From: Lachnospiraceae bacterium
GTDB taxonomy: Bacteria; Bacillota; Clostridia; Lachnospirales; Lachnospiraceae
NCBI GenBank assembly: GCA_014804565.1
Contig: JAAUZN010000015.1
Span: 1-17,682, forward strand
Direction: 5' to 3'
Length of the DNA stretch: 17,682 bases
Shown: positions 7,751 through 14,224 of the stretch, piece by piece
Numbering within the stretch: the first letter of the stretch is position 1
How the letters are laid out: every line of letters begins with the position of its first letter
The notes under the pieces: model-generated
What the model saw: only the letters and a program-made list of their open reading frames with translations
Told to the model about the DNA's origin: nothing
Database searches by the model: none
Program-made: the position numbers and the translations under genes

Positions 7751-8258
7751 TTAAACTATGACATATCCTACTGCCCCATCTTTATAAGCTTCTATATCAT
7801 CATCTAACCATCCTTGCTCATCATTTCTAGCTTTATGAAATCTAATTTCCACGCGTTCTTCATCGCTACACATAATAAGGCAAAAATTAGATTCAGGTTC
7901 CATTTCCTTTAATCTCATTGCCCAAACTTCAAGAACAATTAGGGCTATCTTTACGCCTGTAATCTCTGAAATCTCATTCTCAAAAAAACAGTTTATTCGT
8001 GTCTCAGTATTACTAGCTTCATATCCGGTTTTATCTCCATACACTTCCTGCACTACGCTCTCCAAATACGGCTCTAACTCATCCGCACTTTTCTTTGAAA
8101 TAATAATACAGTCCTTTACTTTTCTAAAAGGGGGGGGGAAAAAGTTTCCCCAAACTTTCTAAACTAATCCTCAATTCGTCTTCGTTATCATACTGTACAA
8201 GTTGTAAAAATCTTTCATTCATCTTCTTATTCGTAACCCAATTAGTAAGCTCAATCAT
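7751..8258 (-). pseudogene. Immunity-like gene split by a C9 homopolymer (frameshift)
   Basis: Two open segments in different frames read as one protein. The first starts at ATG 8256-8258 (MIELTNWVTNKKMNERF...) and runs 44 codons into Pro-Pro-Pro-Phe and a TAG directly after the nine-C tract at 8130-8138. The second begins within the tract and continues RKVKDCIIISKKSADELEPYL... to TAA at 7751, including FCLIMCSDEERVEIRFHKARND and WLDDDIEAYKDGAVGYVIV. With eight C the two join into about 168 residues without a stop; with ten C, a TAA appears within a few codons. No initiation codon with a good ribosome site serves the second half alone; a TTG at 8063-8065 is weak. I recognise no named family; the CSDEExVxxRFHK style is immunity-like. 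It may be off by slippage, a phase-variable switch, or a sequencing error. Confidence 0.72.
8130..8151. repeat. Nine-base G/C homopolymer followed by a perfect 7-bp hairpin
   Basis: Nine G residues at 8130-8138 on the + strand, flanked by A4 before and A5 after. The last four G start an inverted repeat, GGGGAAA at 8135-8141 and TTTCCCC at 8145-8151, with a three-base loop. Tract plus hairpin is a layout prone to polymerase slippage and to sequencing error. It sits inside a coding region at the exact frame break. Confidence 0.85.
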
Positions 8259-8305
8259 TCTTCTTATACTTTTAATCCCTTCTTATAATTTTTGTAACAA
8301 ATATA

Positions 8306-8325
8306 GCGGAGAAATTCCCCGCTGT
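8306..8325 (-). terminator. Short hairpin downstream of kptA, possible terminator
   Basis: AGCGG and CCGCT arms with one internal mismatch form a compact hairpin between kptA and the split gene. On the minus strand it is followed by TATATTTGTTA, not a clean T-run, so termination would be partial at best. The roughly 160-base gap 8259-8417 holds no complete gene; a start-less frame ending at 8341 could encode a hydrophobic tail (FLIGLVGISFFTAWIGLVK). Confidence 0.35.
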
Positions 8326-8417
8326 TCGGTGACCTATCCCTTACTTAACCAGCCCAATCCAAGCTGTAAAGAACGATATCCCAACCAATCCAATCAGGAA
8401 TATTTCTGATTTATATG

Positions 8418-8960
8418 CTACATCTTTTTAATGTATTTACCCGGTATCACATCCGCCAGCCAGACCTTCTCATTACCAAGATAAAATCTTATTCCATCAT
8501 CCCATGCTTTTTTTGCATCAATAACTAATATACACGGCTTGTCATCATGACGCTTCCCGACATTTTCAGCAGTTTCCACATCCTGTGATAAATGAACATA
8601 TTGCCTGCTCTGCGGTAACAGACCATTCTCCATAATGGATTGTTCAAATCTTCTAGCCGTACCATGATACAAAATATCCGGCGGCATTTTCACTTCTTTC
8701 AATATCTTCATCGGAATAGAATGCCCATAAAAAGCCCTGATTTTTCCGTCTTTTATCTCATGACGTTTTTTCTCAGACCTTTCAATCATTTCATTCAAAT
8801 CCGCCTCACAGATATTCTTCCATTTCTCTGCCCTATGTAATGCATCTAAAAGCTGCGCAATCGGAACCCAGCCTTCTTCATCCATTTCTAATTCATATTC
8901 CCACGGCGCATGACGCAAAGCGTAGGAAATTTCTTTACTCAATTCTTCCAACTTATTCAT
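8418..8960 (-). CDS. kptA: RNA 2'-phosphotransferase, Tpt1/KptA family
   Basis: A 180-residue enzyme of the Tpt1/KptA family, which transfers an internal RNA 2'-phosphate to NAD+, releasing nicotinamide and forming ADP-ribose 1'',2''-cyclic phosphate; some members also ADP-ribosylate RNA ends. The catalytic residues are all visible: Arg16-His17 in YALRHAP, Arg75 in KIRAFYGHS, and Arg119 in SRQYVHLS. The NAD-binding lobe shows LYHGTARRF at 97-105, HLSQDVETAENVGKRH at 123-138 and a VWLADVIPGKYI ending. Length is normal. ATG at 8958-8960 has GAGGT 9-10 bases upstream. It follows the preceding gene by 25 bases in an array of immunity-like genes, an unusual setting for a presumed RNA-repair enzyme. 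Bacterial KptA has no firmly established natural substrate. Confidence 0.93.
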   Translation of the reverse strand: MNKLEELSKEISYALRHAPWEYELEMDEEGWVPIAQLLDALHRAEKWKNICEADLNEMIERSEKKRHEIKDGKIRAFYGHSIPMKILKEVKMPPDILYHGTARRFEQSIMENGLLPQSRQYVHLSQDVETAENVGKRHDDKPCILVIDAKKAWDDGIRFYLGNEKVWLADVIPGKYIKKM

Positions 8961-8985
8961 CTTCTATTACCTCATATCCTTCATT

Positions 8986-9522
8986 CTACTCAAAAATAAT
9001 TTCTGAACCACTTGCAACCAAGTGCGGCTCTTTGCTTCCGGGCATCAATAATCTCCAACTTTCTGTATCACCAGATGCCTCATTAAACACCTGCAATTTC
9101 TCATTATTTGAAAAAAATAACGTTAAATCGCCCCACCTACTTAATTTATACTTTTTAATATAGACCGGTATCTCTCTTTTTAGCCAGTTTTTACTTTTTT
9201 CATCAAACAGGTTATTCCCCTGCGGTTCCCAGTTGAAATCTTCTGAATAATCCATACCCGTTCTTGGAGAATACATATCTGAGGATGCCATCACTATTTC
9301 ATCCTTTTTCTTATTGATGATTCGCCACGGTGATTGAATATGTAGTGCATATTCACTTTTTTCTCTCTTTCTCCCTTTCCAATCCACAGTCATGACATTT
9401 TTCCCAATACATATCCATACCATGTTAGCTGCTCTTCCAATACGAGAAACAGGTTTACCGATGATTCTGTCAAGATATTTACAAATTGCTGTTTTATCTA
9501 TTTTATTTTTTCCTCTTCTCAT
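8986..9522 (-). CDS. Uncharacterised immunity-like protein
   Basis: A 178-residue soluble protein with a basic N-terminus (MRRGKNKIDKTAICKYL), then an aromatic, beta-rich body: YALHIQSPWRI, IVMASSDMYSP, DFNWEPQGNNLFDEK, SRWGDLTLFFSN, and a C-terminus with ESWRLLMPG and HLVASGSEIIF. The pattern (xSPWRI, SSDxYxP, FxWxxxGNNLFD, LxLxFSN, LxVF) is one I have seen in uncharacterised Firmicutes proteins near toxins, but I cannot give a family name. I preferred ATG 9520-9522 to an in-frame GTG at 9562-9564, because GGGAAG lies 6 bases before that ATG and nothing suitable precedes the GTG. It is 25 bases ahead of kptA, so they probably share a transcript. Confidence 0.75.
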   Translation of the reverse strand: MRRGKNKIDKTAICKYLDRIIGKPVSRIGRAANMVWICIGKNVMTVDWKGRKREKSEYALHIQSPWRIINKKKDEIVMASSDMYSPRTGMDYSEDFNWEPQGNNLFDEKSKNWLKREIPVYIKKYKLSRWGDLTLFFSNNEKLQVFNEASGDTESWRLLMPGSKEPHLVASGSEIIFE

Positions 9523-9582
9523 ACACATCTTCCCATTGCCCAATAAACTAATCAATAATTGCACTTTATAATTGTTTAAAAT

Positions 9583-9645
9583 TTAACTTTTGGGATTTTT
9601 ATTCCCCACATATTCTTCTGCAAAATCAGTCAAAAGGAGCCTCAT
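9583..9645 (-). other. Twenty-codon ORF or remnant gene tail, start-stop overlap
   Basis: An ATG at 9643-9645 overlaps the TGA of the upstream gene (ATGA) and opens 20 codons (MRLLLTDFAEEYVG...) to TAA. The peptide reads like the last turn of a soluble protein (LTDFAEEYVGNKNP), so it is more likely the tail of a lost array member than a functional small gene. The upstream gene's own 3' end provides no clear ribosome site. Confidence 0.3.
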
Positions 9646-10001
9646 AATCCGCCTAATGCAGAATAATACTCTTCAATTATTTCATAACTCCATCTTTTCT
9701 TTAAAATATTATTCAAAAATGTATGTAGTTCTATATCCGTAATAATCCGTATTCCTTCTTTATCCACTCCTCTTTTTCTGTTAACAAGTTGAATCGAAAT
9801 ATTATCTATATCACATTCTTTCACAATAATCTGTGCCGACTTTGTCCGATAGTAATGAGAATCCTCAACATCTTTTATTACAAATCCATGTTTAAGAAAT
9901 TTTAATATGATATCTTTATCATTCACTTGTATTTCATCAACAAGGCAATCCGATAAAATAATATTGGGGTATGCGTTTTCTCTTTGTTCCTTCCAGTTCA
10001 T
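9642..10001 (-). CDS. Small immunity-like protein, function unknown
   Basis: A 119-residue soluble protein (MNWKEQRENAYPNIILSDC...), with no signal peptide or membrane helix and a mixed alpha/beta pattern. A central stretch reads HYYRTKSAQIIVKECDIDNISIQLV, and the C-terminus is helical (DIELHTFLNNILKKRWSYEIIEEYY). The ribosome site AAGGAGT is 7-8 bases before the ATG, a strong match. It lies 36 bases after the DUF4279 gene in the same direction. I do not recognise a named family. Size and context suggest an immunity-type protein; nothing in the sequence tells its partner. Confidence 0.75.
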   Translation of the reverse strand: MNWKEQRENAYPNIILSDCLVDEIQVNDKDIILKFLKHGFVIKDVEDSHYYRTKSAQIIVKECDIDNISIQLVNRKRGVDKEGIRIITDIELHTFLNNILKKRWSYEIIEEYYSALGGL

Positions 10002-10037
10002 CCTAAAACTCCTTTTTTTCAGGCCGCTTACATTTCT

Positions 10038-10463
10038 TCAATATGTATATATGTCAAACCCTATTTCAACACCCATTTCCCCAAAATATCTCAAAACATA
10101 AGGCGAGAGGGTTATTTCTGGCAAGCACATTGCCTTCGCATGAATCACGACAGTTAGGTATCTTTTTAAATTATTCTTTTCACAGAATTCAAAAATCTTA
10201 TCTTCTTTGCCCTTTAATTGATCTATTACTGACATAATAGGAATATTTACCGTATTGCATAAATCCACTTCGTAATCAATGCCCCATTCACATCTTGGCT
10301 GTAACTCCTCTGGAAACGTCAAATCCTTTTTTATTATTTCAGGCCAATCATCAATTCCTCTAGCATGTGTTGGTATAATATCTAACGTTTCTGTCAACTC
10401 ATTAATATTTAATTCTTTTCCCTCAATTCCAAAACACACTATTATACGTGGTAATTGATCCAT
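10038..10463 (-). CDS. DUF4279 family protein, first gene of the immunity-like array
   Basis: A 141-residue protein matching the DUF4279 pattern: an N-terminal strand (RIIVCFGIEGKELNINEL), then TETLDIIPTHARGIDDW, the CEWGIDYEVDL strand, a helix (IMSVIDQLKGKEDKIFEFCEKNN), a strand (LTVVIHAKAMCLPEITLS), and a terminal VEIGFDIYTY. DUF4279 proteins are uncharacterised and frequent near immunity genes. I chose ATG 10461-10463, with TGAGGT just upstream, over an in-frame GTG at 10542-10544. That GTG lies between the -10 and -35 boxes of the promoter at 10524-10552, so it would not be on the transcript from that promoter. From the expected start near 10517 this gene has a leader of about 54 bases. 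Confidence 0.82.
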   Translation of the reverse strand: MDQLPRIIVCFGIEGKELNINELTETLDIIPTHARGIDDWPEIIKKDLTFPEELQPRCEWGIDYEVDLCNTVNIPIMSVIDQLKGKEDKIFEFCEKNNLKRYLTVVIHAKAMCLPEITLSPYVLRYFGEMGVEIGFDIYTY

Positions 10464-10523
10464 ATTAACCTCACATTCAAAATTTACTGTTGATACTTCA
10501 ACTTCTGTCAATTCATTTCTTCC

Positions 10524-10552
10524 ATTATACTGATACCCCTCCACCCTGTCAA
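10524..10552 (-). promoter_or_regulatory. Consensus sigma-A promoter for the immunity-like array
   Basis: On the minus strand TTGACA (10547-10552), exactly 17 bases, then TATAAT (10524-10529): six of six at both boxes with ideal spacing. Transcription would start near 10517, upstream of the DUF4279 gene. The first two T of the -35 box belong to the T-run of the terminator of the preceding operon. It looks constitutive and strong. Confidence 0.8.
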
Positions 10553-10578
10553 AAAGAGGGAGCCTTACGCTCCCTCTT
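10551..10578 (-). terminator. Intrinsic terminator of the MMPL-GLUG operon
   Basis: Minus-strand AAGAGGGAGC and GCTCCCTCTT form a perfect 10-bp stem with loop GTAAG, followed by a T-run (10551-10555). The stop codon TAA of the GLUG gene (10565-10567) lies within the loop. A textbook factor-independent terminator that overlaps the next promoter. Confidence 0.88.
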
Positions 10579-13500
10579 CCGTCTCTGTCTCTTCAATCTC
10601 TATCTCTTTCTTTGCCTTCCGCTTTTTCTTCTTTTTCCTGATCAAAAGAATGACCACCAGAAGTAATACCACACCACCAATCACGATATAAACGATGTAA
10701 TCCATGATGCTTTTCTCGGTCACGCTGACCGCAATCTTTACACTGCTGCCCTCCACAGTGAACAGATGATAAATTCCCATCAGCTCTGTCTCTGCCTTAT
10801 GCCATCCGGAAGCATCCTCCACATAAATCTCAACGCCCTCTGTCTGACCCTGCGGCGCCTGATAACGAACCTGATGGGTCGTCTGCCCATCCTCGGGAAT
10901 CTCAATCGTCCAACACTCTGTCAGCTCTTCCGGTTCTTTCGAAAATGAATCCGGCAGCGTCACCTGCACGCCATCCGCTCCCGGTTTCTCGACAACAATC
11001 TCATCCTCCTGCGCAAACATTCCGTCCACCAACAGAGAAGATTGACCATTCTCCCGTAGCCAGCTACCGGCCAGTGTGGTCAGATATCTCACATATTCCA
11101 CCGTAACGTCCTCGTCCAGTCTGACGTTCACCAGTTCTTTATTATCCCAATCCGCGTAAAATCCTTCTTTCACGGGAATATTCGGATATTGTTCCAGTTC
11201 GACACTGCCGCCATAAGCGCACTCTACGACTCCGACTTCTTCCTCATCTGCATAGAAGGTAATCTTCATCCGGCGGAAATTGGCGGGAATCCCTTCCATT
11301 TGCAACAGGGTCTCATAGCTTGTGGGCTCCGCCTTCCCGCTGTAGCTGATACGGTCAATGCCCGCAATTTCATCTGATACAAAGTAATTGTCTGCAATTT
11401 CAGCCTCATCGACTGTCTTTCCCGCAATAGCTCCCGAAAAAGCGGTTGCCTCTTTCACCTTCACCATTGCACAGCAGTTTGCAATGCCATTGCCGTATCC
11501 GACGATGCCGGCCACATACTCGCCGCCCAACACGGTGCACTTTGCATAGCTTTGCCTGATGTGAGACAACGACTGCCCCACGATACCACCCACATAATCT
11601 CCGGTGGTGCTCTCGATCCTGCCATAGTTCTCGCAGCGCAGCACCATTCCCATCTCCTGCAGGCCGCAGACGCCGCCCACATAACTCTTCTGTGCCTTGA
11701 CATTAGCCTGATTCACATTCTGCCTCAACACGCATTTGGTGAGAAAGGTAGAGTTTGCCCGCGCATCATCCAGTCCTGTGATATCGCTCTCTAAATCGAA
11801 ATCATACTCGATCGCCATGGTACCGACAATACCGGACACATTCAGATCTGCTTCCACGATACCGCTGTTGGTACAGTCCGCCACAGTGGCATCTATACTC
11901 TCCTCCGCATTCTCCTGGGATTCATCCTCATAGATATTGGAGTAATCCATATCCAGCACACCATCCAGAGCATCCGTATACAACAGCATGATCTCGCTGA
12001 ACTCGTCGTTAATATCGGAGAGATCATCTCCCAAAAGATCCCCGGAAGAGGACATCTCATCATTTAAATATCCCATATTCTCGGAGATATTTTTTAAGTT
12101 GGAATTGAGGCTCCCGGTAGTAGAGCGGTAATCTCCGCCCAACTGAGGAAAGGTGATATCCGGCCTGTCATTCAAATTAGTCAGGAGGTCTTTCGTCTCG
12201 TCGCCCATATCCTCCAGATTCTCCGCGGCATCCTTCGCGGAGGATACGGCAGATTTCAACTGCTTCCTCGCGTCCTCTGTCATCTCATCGGCGTATTTGG
12301 AGGCAATATCCGCCATGATTTCCAGATACTTCTCCATATCCGCAGTATAGCTGCTGCCATGGGCCTCTTTGTACTGTTCATCCGCATAAGCGCCCGCAGC
12401 CTGCGCCACCGCCGCACTGTCAGATGCCATTTTGGCCTCCGCATCCTCCTGCACCTGACGATCCGATTCATAATGCGCGTGACTGCTGTCCGAGCACGGG
12501 AACTCCTCATTCGTATCTGTATGCATCCATCCGGTGATGCCTATATAATCGTCAGGCACTTTGTGTGAATCTGTAAGATTCCAGCTTGAATCCGCCTCTG
12601 ATCCTTTCACCGGCTTGAGGTCATGCTCATTATTATCTGTTTTCTCCTTAGCCGCGTCATTTATGTAAGAATGATAATAAGCCTCCGTCGCCTTCGCCAC
12701 GTTCTCCGCATGCTCTTTACCGGCTTCCTCGATGGCCTTCTTCGCCTGATCGTAAGCCTCCTTCTCCTCCGGCGTCATATACCGGTAAAGATCCATGTCC
12801 TTTACCATATCCTCCAGCTTCTTAGCGGCGTCCTTCACATCTTCCGCCGCATCCGTGGCGTGGTCTATCATACCGCCATCCTTCGCCGTCTCATCCAGCA
12901 CATAGTCAAAACGGCTCATAGCCTCATTGACGGAGTCCATCATGCTGTCCGTCCACTCCACTGTCCGGTCCGCAAGGAAACTGGTGTCATCAAGCGCTCT
13001 GTCCGCAAAATCACGAATCACCGACAGCCGGTTGGAGAGCACATCTGACCTGTCTCCCGCATCATCCAGCATCTTACCTACCTGATCATGCAGGATGTCA
13101 ATGTGATCCGAGAGCTGCCGCACAATATCCTCCGACAGATCTATCGCAATGTAAGGCTCCGCCTGTCCAACGATACCGCCCACATCCTTACGTCCATATA
13201 TCCTGCCTTTATTGACACAGGAGTGCACATACCCTGACTGGCGGCCCACAATACCGCCCACGTTATAGCCCACATGCTCGTAGCCGATAGTGCCCTCGTT
13301 TACACAGTTCTGCACAATACCTGTAGAAAGACCCGCAATGCCGCCGGTATCAACTGTATTTTCGGTGGTAGAAAGCTTATCGCTCTTCTCATCCCCCTCA
13401 CTGCCAAGAGAACCCAAAATACCTGCCGCATACTGATCCAGATTGATATCATCCAACGACTTCGTCCTATCCTCATTGGAGATATTAACGTCAGCACGAT

Positions 13501-14224
13501 TGAGGCATCCCACAATATTTCCCACGTTATCGCCAGCAATACCGCCCGTGTAATGCGCGCCCGTGATGGTGCCATTTGCCTCGCTGTCCATCAGCACGCC
13601 ACTGATCTCATTGTAGCCCACGATGCCGCCTACATAGTCATTGGCCTTCACAACACCATCGAAAACGCAGTTTAACAGGATACCACTGTTATCCCCTACA
13701 ATACCGCCCACTACCATCTGCTTCCCGGAGGGTCGAATCGTGCCCTCCACTCGCAGATTAACAATGACCGCTGTCTTTTGTGTCTCATTGAACAATCCCA
13801 CATAGGAAATCGGCTTACGCACCGTAAATCCGCTGATCGTATGACCCTGCCCGTTGAAATAGCCGCCAAAGGTCGGTATAGAGACAAAGTTTTCTCCCGC
13901 CAGATCGATATCCGCCGTCAGATATACCTTTTTATTCTGGGACCAAGTATCCAGCCAGCAATTTTTTGCAAAGGTTTTAAGATCTTCGGCATTTGTTATG
14001 TAAACCTCTTCCCATTCCACTTCCTCGTCATTATAGGAATTGATCGTTTCAGTGGCGTCCTCCACACTGGTGACTTCCTCCTCCGCGCTTTCTTCCTCAT
14101 CTTCCGTCTCTTCGGAGGTCTCCTCCTGCGGTTTTGTCTCTGCCGCCTGCACACCCGCCACAGGCAGGGTGCCCATAAACACTGCCGCCGAAAGCAGCAG
14201 GGTCATCACTCTTTTCTTACGCAT
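10565..14224 (-). CDS. Secreted, membrane-anchored GLUG-repeat protein with long helical insertion
   Basis: A 1219-residue surface protein. Residues 1-28 form a signal peptide (MRKKR, hydrophobic core, VQAAE), followed by a very acidic linker at 29-70. GLUG repeats (beta-helix, motif (V/T)GGI(V/A)G) occur near 172, 199, 227, 294, 322 and 349, and again near 798, 849, 879, 905 and 930. Between the two sets, about residues 363-765 are helical, rich in Ala, Asp, Glu and Lys, with heptad-like leucines, i.e. a probable coiled-coil stalk. Residues 985-1170 are beta-rich, then a membrane helix at about 1175-1195 and a basic tail (RKKKKKRKAKK) followed by acidic residues in the cytoplasm. So the bulk is outside the cell with one C-terminal anchor. 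Its ATG overlaps the transporter's stop by 8 bases, implying joint production. Its role is unknown; an accessory partner of the transporter is the natural inference. Confidence 0.88.
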   Translation of the reverse strand: MRKKRVMTLLLSAAVFMGTLPVAGVQAAETKPQEETSEETEDEEESAEEEVTSVEDATETINSYNDEEVEWEEVYITNAEDLKTFAKNCWLDTWSQNKKVYLTADIDLAGENFVSIPTFGGYFNGQGHTISGFTVRKPISYVGLFNETQKTAVIVNLRVEGTIRPSGKQMVVGGIVGDNSGILLNCVFDGVVKANDYVGGIVGYNEISGVLMDSEANGTITGAHYTGGIAGDNVGNIVGCLNRADVNISNEDRTKSLDDINLDQYAAGILGSLGSEGDEKSDKLSTTENTVDTGGIAGLSTGIVQNCVNEGTIGYEHVGYNVGGIVGRQSGYVHSCVNKGRIYGRKDVGGIVGQAEPYIAIDLSEDIVRQLSDHIDILHDQVGKMLDDAGDRSDVLSNRLSVIRDFADRALDDTSFLADRTVEWTDSMMDSVNEAMSRFDYVLDETAKDGGMIDHATDAAEDVKDAAKKLEDMVKDMDLYRYMTPEEKEAYDQAKKAIEEAGKEHAENVAKATEAYYHSYINDAAKEKTDNNEHDLKPVKGSEADSSWNLTDSHKVPDDYIGITGWMHTDTNEEFPCSDSSHAHYESDRQVQEDAEAKMASDSAAVAQAAGAYADEQYKEAHGSSYTADMEKYLEIMADIASKYADEMTEDARKQLKSAVSSAKDAAENLEDMGDETKDLLTNLNDRPDITFPQLGGDYRSTTGSLNSNLKNISENMGYLNDEMSSSGDLLGDDLSDINDEFSEIMLLYTDALDGVLDMDYSNIYEDESQENAEESIDATVADCTNSGIVEADLNVSGIVGTMAIEYDFDLESDITGLDDARANSTFLTKCVLRQNVNQANVKAQKSYVGGVCGLQEMGMVLRCENYGRIESTTGDYVGGIVGQSLSHIRQSYAKCTVLGGEYVAGIVGYGNGIANCCAMVKVKEATAFSGAIAGKTVDEAEIADNYFVSDEIAGIDRISYSGKAEPTSYETLLQMEGIPANFRRMKITFYADEEEVGVVECAYGGSVELEQYPNIPVKEGFYADWDNKELVNVRLDEDVTVEYVRYLTTLAGSWLRENGQSSLLVDGMFAQEDEIVVEKPGADGVQVTLPDSFSKEPEELTECWTIEIPEDGQTTHQVRYQAPQGQTEGVEIYVEDASGWHKAETELMGIYHLFTVEGSSVKIAVSVTEKSIMDYIVYIVIGGVVLLLVVILLIRKKKKKRKAKKEIEIEETETEEGA

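Noticed and set aside
8130..8151. G-quadruplex in the G-run
   Set aside because: Only one uninterrupted G tract is present; no set of four separated G-runs exists nearby.
9520..9564. GTG at 9562-9564 as start of the gene upstream of kptA
   Set aside because: No ribosome site precedes it; GGGAAG precedes the ATG at 9520-9522 with good spacing.
12623..13048. A long + strand open frame opposite the helical region of the GLUG gene
   Set aside because: It is antisense to a well-supported gene, has no ribosome site, and its Leu/Arg/His-rich translation is what the opposite strand of Glu/Asp/Ala-rich codons produces.
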